A stretch of 64,000 nt of DNA from Planctomycetota bacterium (GCA_023432465.1 JAEYUO010000139.1:5847-69846); one strand, 5' to 3'. Positions 20,884 to 29,985 are shown, counted from the first letter of the stretch. The notes: a model not told the origin generated them from the letters alone. Numbers and translations: made by a program.

Positions 20884-21776
20884 GCCTTGGCCCTCCGCGC
20901 GGGGTCGGCGCCGAGCTTGCGCTGCATGAGCGTGAAGACGATGAGGATCATCGCCAGGAGCCAGCCGACCGCGCTGGCGTAGCCGAGGTCGCCCTGATCA
21001 AAGCCCATCTGGTAGAGGTACATGACGACGGTGAGGCCGCGGTTGTCGGGGCCGGCGGTGCCGTTGAGCAGGACGTAGGGGAGCTCGAAGAGCTGGAAGC
21101 TTCCGACGATGGAGAGGAGGATGACGAAGGTGCCGACGGGGCGGATCTGCGGGACGATGACATGGATGAAGCGTCGCCAGGGGCCTGCGCCGTCGATGGT
21201 TGCGGCCTCAAGGAGGTCGCGCCGGACATTCTGGAGCGCGCCGAGGAAGTAGACCATGTTGAAGCCGACGTACTGCCAGAGAGAGGCGACGATGAGGGCG
21301 GGCATGACATAGAGCTGCAGCCACGGGAAATCGAGGTCCCAGCCGATGGCGGAGTGGAGCAACTGGTTCACGAGGCCGGTGCGCTTCTCGAACATGACGC
21401 CGAAGATCATGGCGACGAAGACCACGCCGACGAGGACGGGGGCGAAGAAGACGGTGCGGAGGAACGCGCGGCCGCGGAGACCGGGGCGGTCGAGCAGGAG
21501 CGCGAGCCCGAGGGCGAGTGGGATCTGGATGAAGACGCTGCCCGCGGTGAAGATGAGCGTGTTGAGGACCGCGCGCCAGAAGAGCGGATCGGCGAGGATG
21601 TGCCGGAAGTTGGAGAGGCCGACGAACTCGTGGTGGGCGGGCCCGAAGGTCTGCTGCACGGAGAGCGCGACGGACTGGAGCATCGGGTAGATGAGGAAGG
21701 TGAGGGAGATGAGCAGGAAGGGCGCAAGGAGCACCCAGGGCGCAAGGCGGGCTGAGGAGGGGGATGCGCCGCTCAT
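20880..21776 (-). CDS. ABC sugar transporter permease (MalF/UgpA type)
   Basis: A 298-residue protein with six membrane segments, starting with LAPWVLLAPFLLISLTFLIYPML, the usual first helix of this family. The EAA motif is DLLEAATIDGAGPWRRFIHVIVPQI. A periplasmic loop follows the first helix (VQQTFGPAHHEFVGLSNFRHIL). It forms the heterodimeric channel with the permease at 20020. Its ATG overlaps the stop of the binding protein gene by 4 bases, and its stop overlaps the next permease, so the three are translated as a coupled set. Confidence 0.9.
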   Translation of the reverse strand: MSGASPSSARLAPWVLLAPFLLISLTFLIYPMLQSVALSVQQTFGPAHHEFVGLSNFRHILADPLFWRAVLNTLIFTAGSVFIQIPLALGLALLLDRPGLRGRAFLRTVFFAPVLVGVVFVAMIFGVMFEKRTGLVNQLLHSAIGWDLDFPWLQLYVMPALIVASLWQYVGFNMVYFLGALQNVRRDLLEAATIDGAGPWRRFIHVIVPQIRPVGTFVILLSIVGSFQLFELPYVLLNGTAGPDNRGLTVVMYLYQMGFDQGDLGYASAVGWLLAMILIVFTLMQRKLGADPARRAKA

Positions 21777-23212
21777 GAGCCACCGCCTGCGGGTTCATGG
21801 GTTGGGGCGGGGACTTCGGGACGGGCGAGGAAGACGTTGCGGCCGATCTGGGTGCGGACCTGGTCCTCGGCGGCGCGGAGGAGTTCCATCGCGCGGGGCT
21901 CGAGGTCTTCGGGGCGGAAGCGGCCCGTGGATTCGGCGTAGGCGGCGAGGGACATGACGGCGGTCTGCACGCGGAGCTTGGCGAGGGTGTTGTAGGGAGA
22001 GCTGGTGCGCGCGGGGACATCGGGGGCGAGGTTGATGTAGTCGCGGCCCTTGCGCTGGTCGGCGAAGTAGGTATCGGGCTGGTCGAAGACGGGGTCGCTC
22101 CAGAAGCTGGAGACGGGGGTGATGATGTCGCCTTCCACGTACATGCTGCGGGCGAGCTCGGGGGAGATGTAGAGGCGTTTGGCGAGTTGCCAAAGGTCAT
22201 CCTGATTCGGCGCAGTGCGGGCGATGCCGAGCATGGTGCCGCCCCAGACGCTGGTGCGGCGGCCGTTGCGCTCCCACGCGGGGAGGGGCATGAGCTTCAC
22301 CTTGCCGGAGAGCTGCGGGATCTCGTTCTTCCAGATGTTGCACATCCAGTCGGGCATGAACGCGGCCAGGACGTAGCCCTGGGCCTTGAGCTGATTGCCG
22401 CTGGAGGTGAAGTCGGGCGCATCGGCGGCGATGCGAGCCGGGCCGTGGCACCATGACACGATGGTGGAGATGACGCGCGCGTTGGTGGGCGTGGCGATGC
22501 GAACGGATTCGGAGTCGTCGAAGAAGCCGCCGCCGGCCTGAAGGAGGAGGAGCTCGATGAAGTCGTCCTTGTCGGTCCAGAGGTTGAGCAGGTAGCGGGC
22601 GGGCTTGGCGTCGCGGCTTGCGCCGGGCTCGTGCATGAGTGGCGAGAGCAAGCGGATGAAGTCTTCCCACGTCTCGATGGCGGAGACGTCGATGCCCGCG
22701 GCTTCGACGATGTCGGCGCGGTAGGCGAGCATGACGGGGTGGACATCGTGCGGAAGGCCGAAGATCCGGCCGCGAGAGGTCCATGGGCCGAAGGAGGGCG
22801 GGTTGATCTGACCGAGGAGGCCTTCATCGCGGAGCCGGTCGGTGAGATCGACGAATCCGACGCTCTCAAGCGGTCCGATGAAGGCGCGGGCCGCGACGCG
22901 TCGTTCGGCCTCGATGAGTTCGGCCGTGGGAGACTCGGCGAGGAAGCCCTGGAGCATCCGGCGTTCGAGCGCGGGGAAACTCATCAGGGTGATCTGTGGA
23001 CGCTGGTCATCGGGCCATGCGGCGACGATGGGGTCGTAGAGTTGTTTGTGGAGTCGGGCGAAGGTCCACATCTGCACGCCGCGGGGCGCTGGGGCGGGGA
23101 AGGCGGCGAGGGCGATGGTGGACAGGACCGCGGCAAGGGCGATGGTCCACACGCCCGCGGAGGCGGGTGTGCCGGATGCGGTTGTGCGTTTGGTCCCGCC
23201 CGGGTCGCTCAT
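21773..23212 (-). CDS. ABC transporter solute-binding protein (family 1, sugar)
   Basis: A 479-residue protein. The N-terminus has one hydrophobic segment (VWTIALAAVLSTIALAAFPA) without a lipobox Cys, so it is either a cleaved signal peptide or a membrane anchor. Family 1 features are GVQMWTFARLHKQLYDPIVAAW, FGLPHDVHPVMLAYRADIVEAAGIDVSAIETWEDFIRL and GYVLAAFMPDWM. It binds the oligosaccharide and hands it to the permeases at 20020-21776. It is unusually long for the family (about 420-440), with a C-terminal extension including EDQVRTQIGRNVFLARP. It lies 77 bases downstream of the pilin-like gene, where a CGGGCG/CGCCCG hairpin occurs. Confidence 0.87.
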   Translation of the reverse strand: MSDPGGTKRTTASGTPASAGVWTIALAAVLSTIALAAFPAPAPRGVQMWTFARLHKQLYDPIVAAWPDDQRPQITLMSFPALERRMLQGFLAESPTAELIEAERRVAARAFIGPLESVGFVDLTDRLRDEGLLGQINPPSFGPWTSRGRIFGLPHDVHPVMLAYRADIVEAAGIDVSAIETWEDFIRLLSPLMHEPGASRDAKPARYLLNLWTDKDDFIELLLLQAGGGFFDDSESVRIATPTNARVISTIVSWCHGPARIAADAPDFTSSGNQLKAQGYVLAAFMPDWMCNIWKNEIPQLSGKVKLMPLPAWERNGRRTSVWGGTMLGIARTAPNQDDLWQLAKRLYISPELARSMYVEGDIITPVSSFWSDPVFDQPDTYFADQRKGRDYINLAPDVPARTSSPYNTLAKLRVQTAVMSLAAYAESTGRFRPEDLEPRAMELLRAAEDQVRTQIGRNVFLARPEVPAPTHEPAGGGS

Positions 23213-23289
23213 GAACGCGTTCCATTCCCTTCGGGCGTGCGCCCGGAATCAGCAAACAGATGAGGGTGCGGGCGTAGATCGTGTTGCGA

Positions 23290-24255
23290 TCAGGGTTCCA
23301 TAGTAAAGTCGAGCGGGGACCAGAGGACGGCCTTGGTGCTTTGGCCGGTGGTTGTGTCGACGAGCTTTGTGTATTCGAACTGTTCGACGTGCCCGTCGGC
23401 GAAGCCGATGTTTGTGCCGCCGCGGAGCGCGTTGGGGTCGCCGGCGCGCTTGGGGTGGCGGTAGTACGGGAGGTAGGACTTGGGGAATGCTCCGCCGCTC
23501 TCGGGGGCGAGGGTGATGTAGTTCTGATTCGGGAAGGCGAATGCGCCAAGGCCCTGTCCGCCGCCGAACCGGCGGCCGGGGGTTCCGTAGTAGCCGACCT
23601 GGCCGATGGCGAACCAGGTGGTGGCGACGGAGGTGTCCTCGGAGGGGAAGGTGCCCCAGGCCTCGGACATCAGGAGTGTGGCGGTGGGGAAGTTGACGCT
23701 GGTATCAAAGGCCTTGCCGAGCTGGCTCTCGCCGGCGACGACGGCGTTGGAGCCGGGCGGGAAGGTCTGCGGGGGTCCGCCGCCGGTGCCGGCGCGCCAG
23801 CTGCCCGCGCTGGCAGCCCAGAAGTTCATGCTGTAGGAACGGCCGGCGGAGGGGTGATTGGGACACTCCATCACGCCGCCGCCTACGGTGTTGTTCTTGA
23901 TGTTCCCCGGAAGCAGGTTGGAGGCATCCATCTGCGGGAGGTACTGGCCGATGCGGGTTTCGTCGTACCAGATCTGGTTGATCTTGCCGGTCTCGGGATC
24001 GGGGATGGCCTCGAGGATGGGCGGGAACTTGCCGCGGTAGTCGCCAGCGTAGACGAGCTGGGCGGTGACGAGCTGGCGGAGGTTGGTCTTGCACTGCACA
24101 TCCCGGGCGGCATCGCGGGCTTTGCCCAGCGCGGGGAGGAGCAGGCCGACGAGCAGCGCGATGATCGCGATGACGACGAGCAGTTCGATGAGCGTGAAGG
24201 CGCTGGGGCGGCGCTGGGACTCGCGATGCTGGTCGATGTCACTGCGGGTAGCCAT
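23290..24255 (-). CDS. DUF1559 pilin-like protein with H-X9-DG signature
   Basis: A 321-residue protein. The N-terminus has a type IV prepilin cleavage site and helix: [29 protein letters not shown], with cleavage expected before Phe and Glu at +5. Near the C-terminus [19 protein letters not shown], with an upstream His, matches the planctomycete H-X9-DG signature of DUF1559 proteins. These are very common in Planctomycetes as pseudopilins associated with type II secretion or surface filaments. Its position between the LacI regulator and the transporter suggests a role in the capture or export system of this glycan locus. The ATG at 24255 was chosen because it leaves a short n-region; upstream frame extension has no support. 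Confidence 0.9.
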   Translation of the reverse strand: MATRSDIDQHRESQRRPSAFTLIELLVVIAIIALLVGLLLPALGKARDAARDVQCKTNLRQLVTAQLVYAGDYRGKFPPILEAIPDPETGKINQIWYDETRIGQYLPQMDASNLLPGNIKNNTVGGGVMECPNHPSAGRSYSMNFWAASAGSWRAGTGGGPPQTFPPGSNAVVAGESQLGKAFDTSVNFPTATLLMSEAWGTFPSEDTSVATTWFAIGQVGYYGTPGRRFGGGQGLGAFAFPNQNYITLAPESGGAFPKSYLPYYRHPKRAGDPNALRGGTNIGFADGHVEQFEYTKLVDTTTGQSTKAVLWSPLDFTMEP

Positions 24256-24319
24256 GTGATTGCTCCGGAGCTGAAGTGGCAACACACGGAACGCGTGACC
24301 GTTCCGGACGGTGTGGGGG

Positions 24320-25378
24320 TCAGGGCTTGGCGTGGACGGGCACGCGTGTGCCGTCGGGGAGGACGGAAAAGCGGTCGGCGCAGGGACGCGCTGTGGTGCG
24401 GTTGATCTCGAGCATGGTGGGCCGGACCTGCCTGAGGTGGGACTCGGCCTGACCGAGGAGCGCACGGGTCAGCCAGAGCGCGGCCTCCTCGCCGAGCATG
24501 CGGGCATCCTGGCAGACGGCGGTGAACGGGGGCCAGGTGTGGTGGCGGATATCGCTGTCGTCGAACCCGACGATGGAGAGCTCGGAGGGGATTTCGATCT
24601 CGAGTTCCTGGCAGCGTCGCATGGCGCCGAGGGTCGCGAGGGGATCGGTGAAGAAGATTGCGGTGGGCGGGTTGGGCATGCCCATGATGCGGTTGACCGC
24701 GGCGGCCCCGCCCTCGAAGCTGGCGACGATCTCGAAGATGAGATCGGGGTCGAGGGGGATGCCGTGCTCGGCGAGGGCATGGGCGTAGCCCTCGCGGCGA
24801 TCGCGATGATCGGTATCGGGGACGTTGTGGACAGCGCAGGCGATGCGGCGGTGGCCGAGCTGGATGAGGTGCTCGACGGCGCGGCGGCTGTCGTCGCGGG
24901 AATCGCAGCAGATGAAGTTGACCTTGGGGTCTTCGAAACGGTCGGCGACAACCACGGAGGGGAAGCCTTCGGCAGCGATGGCCTGGCAGACGCCGCGGGT
25001 GGATTCGAATGTCCGCAGGACGACGCCGCGGAGCCCTTTTCGCATGAAGAACTGGGTATAGGTTTCCTCTGCGGACTTGTCGCGCTGGAGGTTGACGAGC
25101 TTGACATCGAACTTCTGCTCGTTGACGCCGCGGAGGATGCCGGTGAGGAGGGCGGAGTCGAACGCGCCGTAGTCGGCCTTGACGGGGGCGGCGGGGTAGA
25201 CGAGCCCGATGACGGTGGTCATGCGCTTGCCGACGGCTGGGGCATAGCCGCTGCGGTTGGCGGCGGCGACGACGCGGTCGCGGGTGGAGGGATCCACACC
25301 GGGGTGGTTGTTGAGCGCGCGGGAGACCGTGGCGACGGAAACCTTGGCGAGCTTGGCGATCTGCCGGACTGAAGACAT
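24320..25378 (-). CDS. LacI/GalR-family transcriptional regulator
   Basis: A 352-residue repressor-type regulator. The N-terminal helix-turn-helix and hinge are classic: [39 protein letters not shown]. The effector domain follows the periplasmic-binding fold ([60 protein letters not shown]). It sits inside the glycan operon, so it most likely senses a sugar from beta-glucan breakdown and regulates the locus. Two near-identical 14-base boxes at 26418-26431 and 26527-26540, upstream of the first gene of the unit, have the dyad form of LacI-family operators and are its likely targets. Ligand unknown. Confidence 0.92.
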   Translation of the reverse strand: MSSVRQIAKLAKVSVATVSRALNNHPGVDPSTRDRVVAAANRSGYAPAVGKRMTTVIGLVYPAAPVKADYGAFDSALLTGILRGVNEQKFDVKLVNLQRDKSAEETYTQFFMRKGLRGVVLRTFESTRGVCQAIAAEGFPSVVVADRFEDPKVNFICCDSRDDSRRAVEHLIQLGHRRIACAVHNVPDTDHRDRREGYAHALAEHGIPLDPDLIFEIVASFEGGAAAVNRIMGMPNPPTAIFFTDPLATLGAMRRCQELEIEIPSELSIVGFDDSDIRHHTWPPFTAVCQDARMLGEEAALWLTRALLGQAESHLRQVRPTMLEINRTTARPCADRFSVLPDGTRVPVHAKP

Positions 25379-25481
25379 GTGGAGGACTCCCCTTTGCCAA
25401 CCGGAAGCGTGAAGCCGAAGCTGATCGAGAAGCCCGCGGGCGCCGTCGGCTTGGACGGCGCCCGTGGGACATTCAGAGGTG

Positions 25482-26309
25482 TTATGGGCAGCCAGCGAAC
25501 CAGGCGGCAAGGAAGGAGAAGATGTCGGGGACGCCGACGGAGCCGTTGTTATCGAAGTCGGCGCGGCATTCCTCGATGCCGTCGCAGGAAGCGGGCTGGC
25601 AGGTGGAGTTGCTGCCGAGGAACGTGCCGCCGAGGGCGGTGCAGGTGGCCTCCTCCGTCACGACGCACTCGCCGGTGCTCGGGTTGCAGCAGGCGCCGGG
25701 GCCGGATGGGCCGCCTTCGCCGGTGAACTCGACATCGTCGAAGTAGACGGCCGTATCGAAGATGAGCTGAACCGGGTCGAAGGTGAAGGACTGCACTGCG
25801 ATCACAAGGTTGCAGCTCGCCGCGCCGGCGGGGGCAACGGCGGTGAGTGTGAACTGCTGATACTCGTCGGTCAGCGAGTTCTGGATGGCGGTGTTGAGGG
25901 CAAACTGGTCGCCGATGAAGCCGCCGACGGCGTCCTTCCACTCGATGCGATACTCGACACCGTTGTTGACATTGCCCGCACGCCGCGCCCAGAGGCTCAG
26001 GGTATAGCTCACGCCGGGCTGGATTGCGCCGATTGGCTGCTGAACACCGGCAAAGGCGTTGCCATCGCCCGAGACGGAAACGAGGAGGGCGGCGGACCCG
26101 GAGCGGGGCGCGACGAGAGAGGCTTCGGCGGCGAGAACAGAGGTGGGCGGACCGCCGAAGAAGGCGGTCCAGCTTCCGAGGGACGGCGGGACGTCGTACT
26201 GGATGGCGCCTTCGAAGCCGGGGTTGCCGACCGGGGTCTGGGCGAGGGTTGTGCCGCCGAGACAGGCGACGACCGCGACGGCCAACGTGGTGAAGAAGTT
26301 GCGACGCAT
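25482..26309 (-). CDS. Secreted CBM protein with dockerin-like C-terminus
   Basis: A 275-residue exported protein. The ATG at 26309 follows ACGGAGATCGAAG. Signal peptide: MRRNFFTTLAVAVVACLGGTTLAQ. The jelly-roll (about 25-205) runs from VGNPGFEGA through GVSYTLSLWARR to FDTAVYFDDVEFTG, like CBM4/9/16 modules and like the CBM in the GH16 at 17125. Next comes a Cys-rich segment (GACCNPSTGECVVTEEATCTALGGTFLG..C) and one dockerin-like repeat (CRADFDNNGSVGVPDIFSFLAAWFAGCP). No catalytic domain is present. It is probably a surface glycan-binding component of the utilisation system. First gene of the 11-kb minus-strand unit, downstream of the operator-like boxes. Confidence 0.82.
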   Translation of the reverse strand: MRRNFFTTLAVAVVACLGGTTLAQTPVGNPGFEGAIQYDVPPSLGSWTAFFGGPPTSVLAAEASLVAPRSGSAALLVSVSGDGNAFAGVQQPIGAIQPGVSYTLSLWARRAGNVNNGVEYRIEWKDAVGGFIGDQFALNTAIQNSLTDEYQQFTLTAVAPAGAASCNLVIAVQSFTFDPVQLIFDTAVYFDDVEFTGEGGPSGPGACCNPSTGECVVTEEATCTALGGTFLGSNSTCQPASCDGIEECRADFDNNGSVGVPDIFSFLAAWFAGCP

Positions 26310-26405
26310 GCTTCGATCTCCGTGAAATGCCGTAAAGGAAGGATGGTGAGGAACGAGCCTGGCGGATCGCTCCGGGGGCGTGTGAACAGGGAGAAGGTAC
26401 CACGG

Positions 26406-26548
26406 ATGAAACGATCGTGCAACTGTTTCATGCACCTTGTGAACGGGCTTTCTGGGCGAATTTCCGCAACTTCTGCTGGGACAATGGGATAGATCGGCGG
26501 TCATCGGATTTCGAGTGGGAATGTTCATGAAACTGTTGCAGCAACGTT
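26406..26548. promoter_or_regulatory. Paired LacI-type operator boxes in the divergent intergenic region (26310-26709)
   Basis: Box 1, minus strand 26431-26418, reads ATGAAACAGTTGCA. Box 2, plus strand 26527-26540, reads ATGAAACTGTTGCA. They differ only at the central base and have the dyad TGNAAC-N-GTTNCA, as LacI-family operators do. Box 1 also lies in a longer ATGAAAC...GTTTCAT repeat (26406-26431), and box 2 continues into GTTGCAGCAAC (26535-26545). The centres are about 109 bases apart, compatible with looping. The remainder of the 400-base gap has a C10 tract at 26591-26600 and no gene. Confidence 0.55.
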
Positions 26549-26709
26549 CCGTGCGTGTTACCTTGGGGACATACGGCGACACGCCCCCCGCCCCCCCCCC
26601 ACTTCGATGGGGTACGGAGGCACGCCGCGGAGAGAGGTTCAGTTTCCACCCGTGCTGAGACTCTGGTGAGTCCCTCGCGCGAGGGGATCAGTCAAGAGGA
26701 GAGAGAACG

Positions 26710-27369
26710 ATGAAGAGTATGACTGCGGTGTTGTCGGCCGGGTTGCTGCTGACTGCAGCGGCGCACGGCGCGACGGTGAACGTTGGAGATTCGACCGCCC
26801 CGTGGCTGGGTTTCATGAACGTGTACGACCTGGGCGGGGGCTTTATCTTCCCGAGCGGCTGGGACCCGGCCGACCTGACGGCAACGTTTGACGATACGAA
26901 CAACAAGCTCACGCTTTCGCCGAACACGATCGGCGACCCGGACCCGTTCTGGTACATCGGCGGCGGCGGGCCCGGCGCTCCGGGCAACAAGATCATGGAG
27001 GCCAACCTGTATCAGCAGGTGGATGACGGCTCGCTGTCGGGCCAGCTCGTGACGTTCGAGGGCACGGTGCTCTCCAACACGTTTACGTCGGCGCACGAGA
27101 CGATCATCTTCATCCGTGACTTTGCGCCCGACTTCTCATCGTTCACCGAGAGCACCATCGTCGCGACGCCCGGGGCGTTCAGCATCAGCCTGCTCACCGA
27201 AGCTGATCCGCTTCGGCACGTGCAGTGGGGCTTCCAGACCACCGGCGTGAATGTGTGGATCACCGACACGGAGCCGTTCGGCAACGTGATGATCGCCACG
27301 ATCCCCGCGCCGGGCGCGCTGGCGCTCCTGGGCCTTGGCGGGTGCGTCGCGCTGCGTCGCCGCCGCTGA
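26710..27369 (+). CDS. Exported protein with PEP-CTERM-like sorting tail, divergent from the glycan operon
   Basis: A 219-residue protein. The ATG at 26710 follows AAGAGGAGAGAGAACG. Signal peptide: MKSMTAVLSAGLLLTAAAHGA. The mature domain starts VNVGDSTAPWLGFMNVYDLGGGFIF and is rich in aromatic and acidic residues, with no enzyme motif. A calcium- or glycan-binding beta-sandwich is possible. The C-terminus IPAPGALALLGLGGCVALRRRR is a sorting signal almost identical to that of the protein at 4260. It shares its upstream region, with the operator-like boxes, with the glycan utilisation operon, so the LacI regulator may control it too. A strong terminator follows at 27403. Confidence 0.85.
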   Translation: MKSMTAVLSAGLLLTAAAHGATVNVGDSTAPWLGFMNVYDLGGGFIFPSGWDPADLTATFDDTNNKLTLSPNTIGDPDPFWYIGGGGPGAPGNKIMEANLYQQVDDGSLSGQLVTFEGTVLSNTFTSAHETIIFIRDFAPDFSSFTESTIVATPGAFSISLLTEADPLRHVQWGFQTTGVNVWITDTEPFGNVMIATIPAPGALALLGLGGCVALRRRR

Positions 27370-27402
27370 ACCGCGATCTGCCTCACAAACCTGCACCTCG
27401 TG

Positions 27403-27440
27403 AGCCTCGGCGAGAACTCTCGCCGGGCTCTTTTTCTTTG
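27403..27440 (+). terminator. Rho-independent terminator
   Basis: GAGCC-T-CGGCGAG (27403-27415) pairs with CTCGCCG-GGCTC (27419-27431) with one bulged T and loop AACT, followed by TTTTTCTTT. It ends the transcript of the sorting-tail gene at 26710. Confidence 0.9.
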
Positions 27441-27555
27441 TGCAGCGAGGATCTCGCTGTCACAGCCGGGGGCTATCTTGATTGAGTACGTGCGCGGACG
27501 GCTGTCGCAGCGTCCCTGCGATTGCTCGAACCGCGACTCTCACCGCGAGCGCCTC

Positions 27556-27951
27556 ATGGACTGGATGACGTGGTACAACTCGCTTGCCAAGCCCCAGTGG
27601 ACCCCTGCGCCGGCGACGATCGGGCTGATCTGGCAGATTCTGTATCCGATCATCATTGTGACGTTTGGGTTCGTGTTCGTTCAATCCACACGGGGAAAGA
27701 TGCCGCGGCGAGTGGCTGTGCCGTTTGCGATCAACCTGGCAGCGAATCTGGTGTTCACGCCGATCCAGTTCGGGCTGCGGAACCTGCCGTTGGCGAGCGT
27801 GGACATCCTGATCGTGTGGGGGACCATCGTTTGGATGGTATGGGCGGTGTGGCCGCATGCGCGGTGGGTGGCGATTGCGCAGGTCCCGTACTTCGTCTGG
27901 GTGACGATCGCGATGGTGCTGCAGTTGAGCATTACGGTGATGAACTGGTGA
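27556..27951 (+). CDS. TspO/MBR-family membrane protein
   Basis: A 131-residue protein with five hydrophobic segments, the size and topology of TspO. The family opening is WMTWYNSLAKPQWTPAPATIGLIWQILYPIII, and Trp residues are frequent. TspO proteins bind porphyrins and related ligands and act in stress or tetrapyrrole regulation. The usual FxxxLxxNxxWxxxFF signature is replaced by FAINLAANLVFTPIQFGLRN, a recognisable variant. The ATG at 27556 is chosen because the upstream frame overlaps the terminator of the previous gene. It stands alone between that terminator and a 384-base gap. Confidence 0.82.
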   Translation: MDWMTWYNSLAKPQWTPAPATIGLIWQILYPIIIVTFGFVFVQSTRGKMPRRVAVPFAINLAANLVFTPIQFGLRNLPLASVDILIVWGTIVWMVWAVWPHARWVAIAQVPYFVWVTIAMVLQLSITVMNW

Positions 27952-28335
27952 TGATCATGCGGCGTCGCGGCGTTGCGGACTGATCGGTTCAATCGGCGGA
28001 TCACAACGGTGTCTCGCGCGCGTGCCGCGAGAGGTGAAGAGTCCCTGCGCACTCCCGCGCGGGAGAGTGCCGGATTCGGCGGTTGAGAAGATGGACCGCG
28101 TGATCGACATCGACTCGCGGGCGATCGCCGAGGATGGGCCTCCGGAATCGGGTTGAATGGCATCGAATGAAATGCTTCGCAACAAAGCGGGTCCGTGCGC
28201 GGAACGGGCCCCTGAAGTGCGCCCGTCGCTGCGCTCGGGGCTTCTTGCGTGAAGCGAAGGGCTTGCACATTGGCCGCGCCACGCCGGGCAGACTGGGCCG
28301 AACCTCAGGGCAAGTTCGTCGGGACCAGCACGAGG
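27952..28335. other. 384-base gap between convergent genes
   Basis: No credible gene or RNA is seen. It holds GC-rich inverted repeats, the clearest at 28049-28070 (GCACTCCCGCGCGGGAGAGTGC), which could act as a hairpin between the TspO gene and the oppositely oriented methyltransferase. Confidence 0.5.
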
Positions 28336-29121
28336 TCAACCTGCTCGCGTGGCGGTGTACTCGGAGAAGACGCCGCCGATCACGACGCGCTTGACATCGC
28401 TGAAGCCGGCATCCCGCAGCGCTTGCAGGACACTGTCGGCCGGGAGGCACTTGTCGATTGTCTCCCAGTAGTACGCCCAGAGCTCGGGCGTTCGCGGCGC
28501 GAGGCGTTTGAACACGCCCAGCAGGCGGGAGAGGGTGCCGAGGTAGAGCCGGAGGAAGCCGCGGCCCAGCCGCGTGCGTGGACGGGTGATCTCGAGGATG
28601 CAGAGGCGACCACCGCCAGGCTTGAGTACGCGGTAGAACTCTCGGAACGCGGAGTTGAAGTCCTCGACGTGGCGCAGTGCGTACCCCATCGAGACGAAGT
28701 CAAAGGCCGCATCGGGCAGCGGCAATGCCTCGGCCGTTCCGGAAAGGGACTCGATCCCGAGGCGTTCCCGGGCTCGCCGCATCATCTCCGGGCTGGGATC
28801 GACTCCGACGAGGTATCCCTCGAGGCCGATGAGCGAGAGGGCCTCGCCCGCGACAAGGCCCGTACCGACGGCAACATCGGCAACTCGCATCCCGGGTTTG
28901 AGGCCGGCGCGCTTGAGCGCCTCGCGTCTGTACCACCGGCCGCTCCCGAGCGAGAGCCACCACTCGACGCGGTCGTAGTCCTGGGCGGTATCGTCGAATA
29001 GGGCGTTGAGGTACGGCCGCTTGCCTGTCGCCGTCGTATAGGCGCCGGGAATCGGCGGATGTGGTGCGAGAGCTTCGGGCCGGGCCGCCACGACATTGCT
29101 CGATGCTGGGGACCCAATCAT
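28336..29121 (-). CDS. UbiE/COQ5-like class I SAM methyltransferase of the aryl polyene cluster
   Basis: A 261-residue enzyme. Class I motifs are VADVAVGTGLVAGEAL (SAM loop), VGVDPSPEMMRRAR (acidic end of strand 2), FDFVSMGYALRHVEDF and REFYRVLKPGGGRLCILEITRP, as in UbiE/MenG proteins. The ATG at 29121 follows GGGAGCACAGCC; a TTG-initiated extension to 29166 is less likely. It is divergent from the acyl carrier protein gene at 29269 and probably shares its control region. Aryl polyene clusters regularly carry a methyltransferase that modifies the aryl head, so that role is inferred. Quinone methylation is the alternative, since the family is best known for that. Confidence 0.82.
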   Translation of the reverse strand: MIGSPASSNVVAARPEALAPHPPIPGAYTTATGKRPYLNALFDDTAQDYDRVEWWLSLGSGRWYRREALKRAGLKPGMRVADVAVGTGLVAGEALSLIGLEGYLVGVDPSPEMMRRARERLGIESLSGTAEALPLPDAAFDFVSMGYALRHVEDFNSAFREFYRVLKPGGGRLCILEITRPRTRLGRGFLRLYLGTLSRLLGVFKRLAPRTPELWAYYWETIDKCLPADSVLQALRDAGFSDVKRVVIGGVFSEYTATRAG

Positions 29122-29268
29122 GGCTGTGCTCCCGAACACGGCGATCTGACTTCCCATACTATACAAACTCGCGTCTCTTCCGCCTGGAACGGAAGGGAGA
29201 CAGACCTGTTAGTACGAGCGAAACTGAGGTGCGCCGAGGCCGACCCGAGGCGACGTGAGGGAGCTGGA

Positions 29269-29529
29269 ATGCCGAGTGTGGAGACGATGAACCGAGTGAA
29301 GAGGGTCATTCGGGCATGCCTGAAGGTGGATGAGCAGGTCGTCCTCGGGGACGCCATGCCGCTGGTCGGTGGCGAGTATGACCTAGATTCGCTGGATATC
29401 CTGCTCATCGTCACGGAGCTTGAAAAAGAGTTCGGCGTGAAGTTCAACGATGGTGCGATGGGGAAGGCGGCCTTCTCGAGTATCGCCACGTTGGCAGCGT
29501 TTATCGAGGGTCTGTCGCGGCCTGAATGA
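29269..29529 (+). CDS. Acyl carrier protein of the polyene synthase
   Basis: An 86-residue ACP. The ATG at 29269 follows GTGAGGGAGCTGGA. The phosphopantetheine site is the Ser in YDLDSLDILLI (Ser41), and the C-terminal half (VTELEKEFGVKFND..FSSIATLAAFIEG) has the usual helix pattern. It carries the growing chain for the ketosynthase at 38940 and the dehydratase that follows 18 bases later. First gene of a plus-strand run of seven closely packed genes. Only one ACP is encoded, whereas many aryl polyene clusters have two. Confidence 0.92.
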   Translation: MPSVETMNRVKRVIRACLKVDEQVVLGDAMPLVGGEYDLDSLDILLIVTELEKEFGVKFNDGAMGKAAFSSIATLAAFIEGLSRPE

Positions 29530-29547
29530 CACGCAGAGGACCAGATC

Positions 29548-29985
29548 ATGCTCACCACAGCTCTCGACAAGCTGCCGCACCGTGATCCGTTTCGGTTCGT
29601 TTCCAGCATTGTGGAGCTGGAGGTCGGGCGGCGCGGAGCGGGCGTGTGGCGGGTGGATGGGGATGAGGACTTCTTCGCCGGGCACTTTCCAGGGAACCCG
29701 GTGCTGCCGGGTGTGCTGCTGGCCGAAGCGCTCGCCCAACTGTCTGGGCTCGTGGCCTTTGCCGTGGACGATGTTTCGAGAGAACGAACCGCGCGTCTTG
29801 CGCAGGTAAACATCAAGTTCCTCGTCGGCGTGGTGCCCCCGGCCGAGGTCTGGCTGGAATCGGCGCTTGTGCGAGAGATGTCCGGTTTGTACCTGTTTGA
29901 TGTGCGTGCGAAGCTTGATGACACGGTTGTGGCATCGGGGTCGCTCGTGCTCTCGGGCGAGGGTGCAGAGGGAGCCAGTCTGTGA
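29548..29985 (+). CDS. Hotdog-fold 3-hydroxyacyl-ACP dehydratase (FabZ/ApeI-like)
   Basis: A 145-residue hotdog protein. LPHRDPFRFVSSIVELE opens the fold, and FAGHFPGNPVLPGVLLAEALAQLSG holds the active pair His46 and Glu60, as in FabZ. It should dehydrate 3-hydroxyacyl-ACP to the trans-2-enoyl form in each round, leaving the double bonds that build a polyene because no enoyl reductase is present. The ATG at 29548 has AGAGGACC upstream. Its TGA overlaps the GTG start of the next gene as GTGA. It is the only dehydratase in the cluster. Confidence 0.9.
   Translation: MLTTALDKLPHRDPFRFVSSIVELEVGRRGAGVWRVDGDEDFFAGHFPGNPVLPGVLLAEALAQLSGLVAFAVDDVSRERTARLAQVNIKFLVGVVPPAEVWLESALVREMSGLYLFDVRAKLDDTVVASGSLVLSGEGAEGASL

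Noticed and set aside
20020..23212. Complete ABC importer with its own ATPase
   Set aside because: No nucleotide-binding domain (Walker A, LSGGQ) is encoded in the operon; only binding protein and permeases are present.
26591..26600. C10 homopolymer as a phase-variation tract
   Set aside because: It lies in non-coding DNA about 110 bases from the next gene start, and one GC-rich run in a GC-rich genome needs no special explanation.
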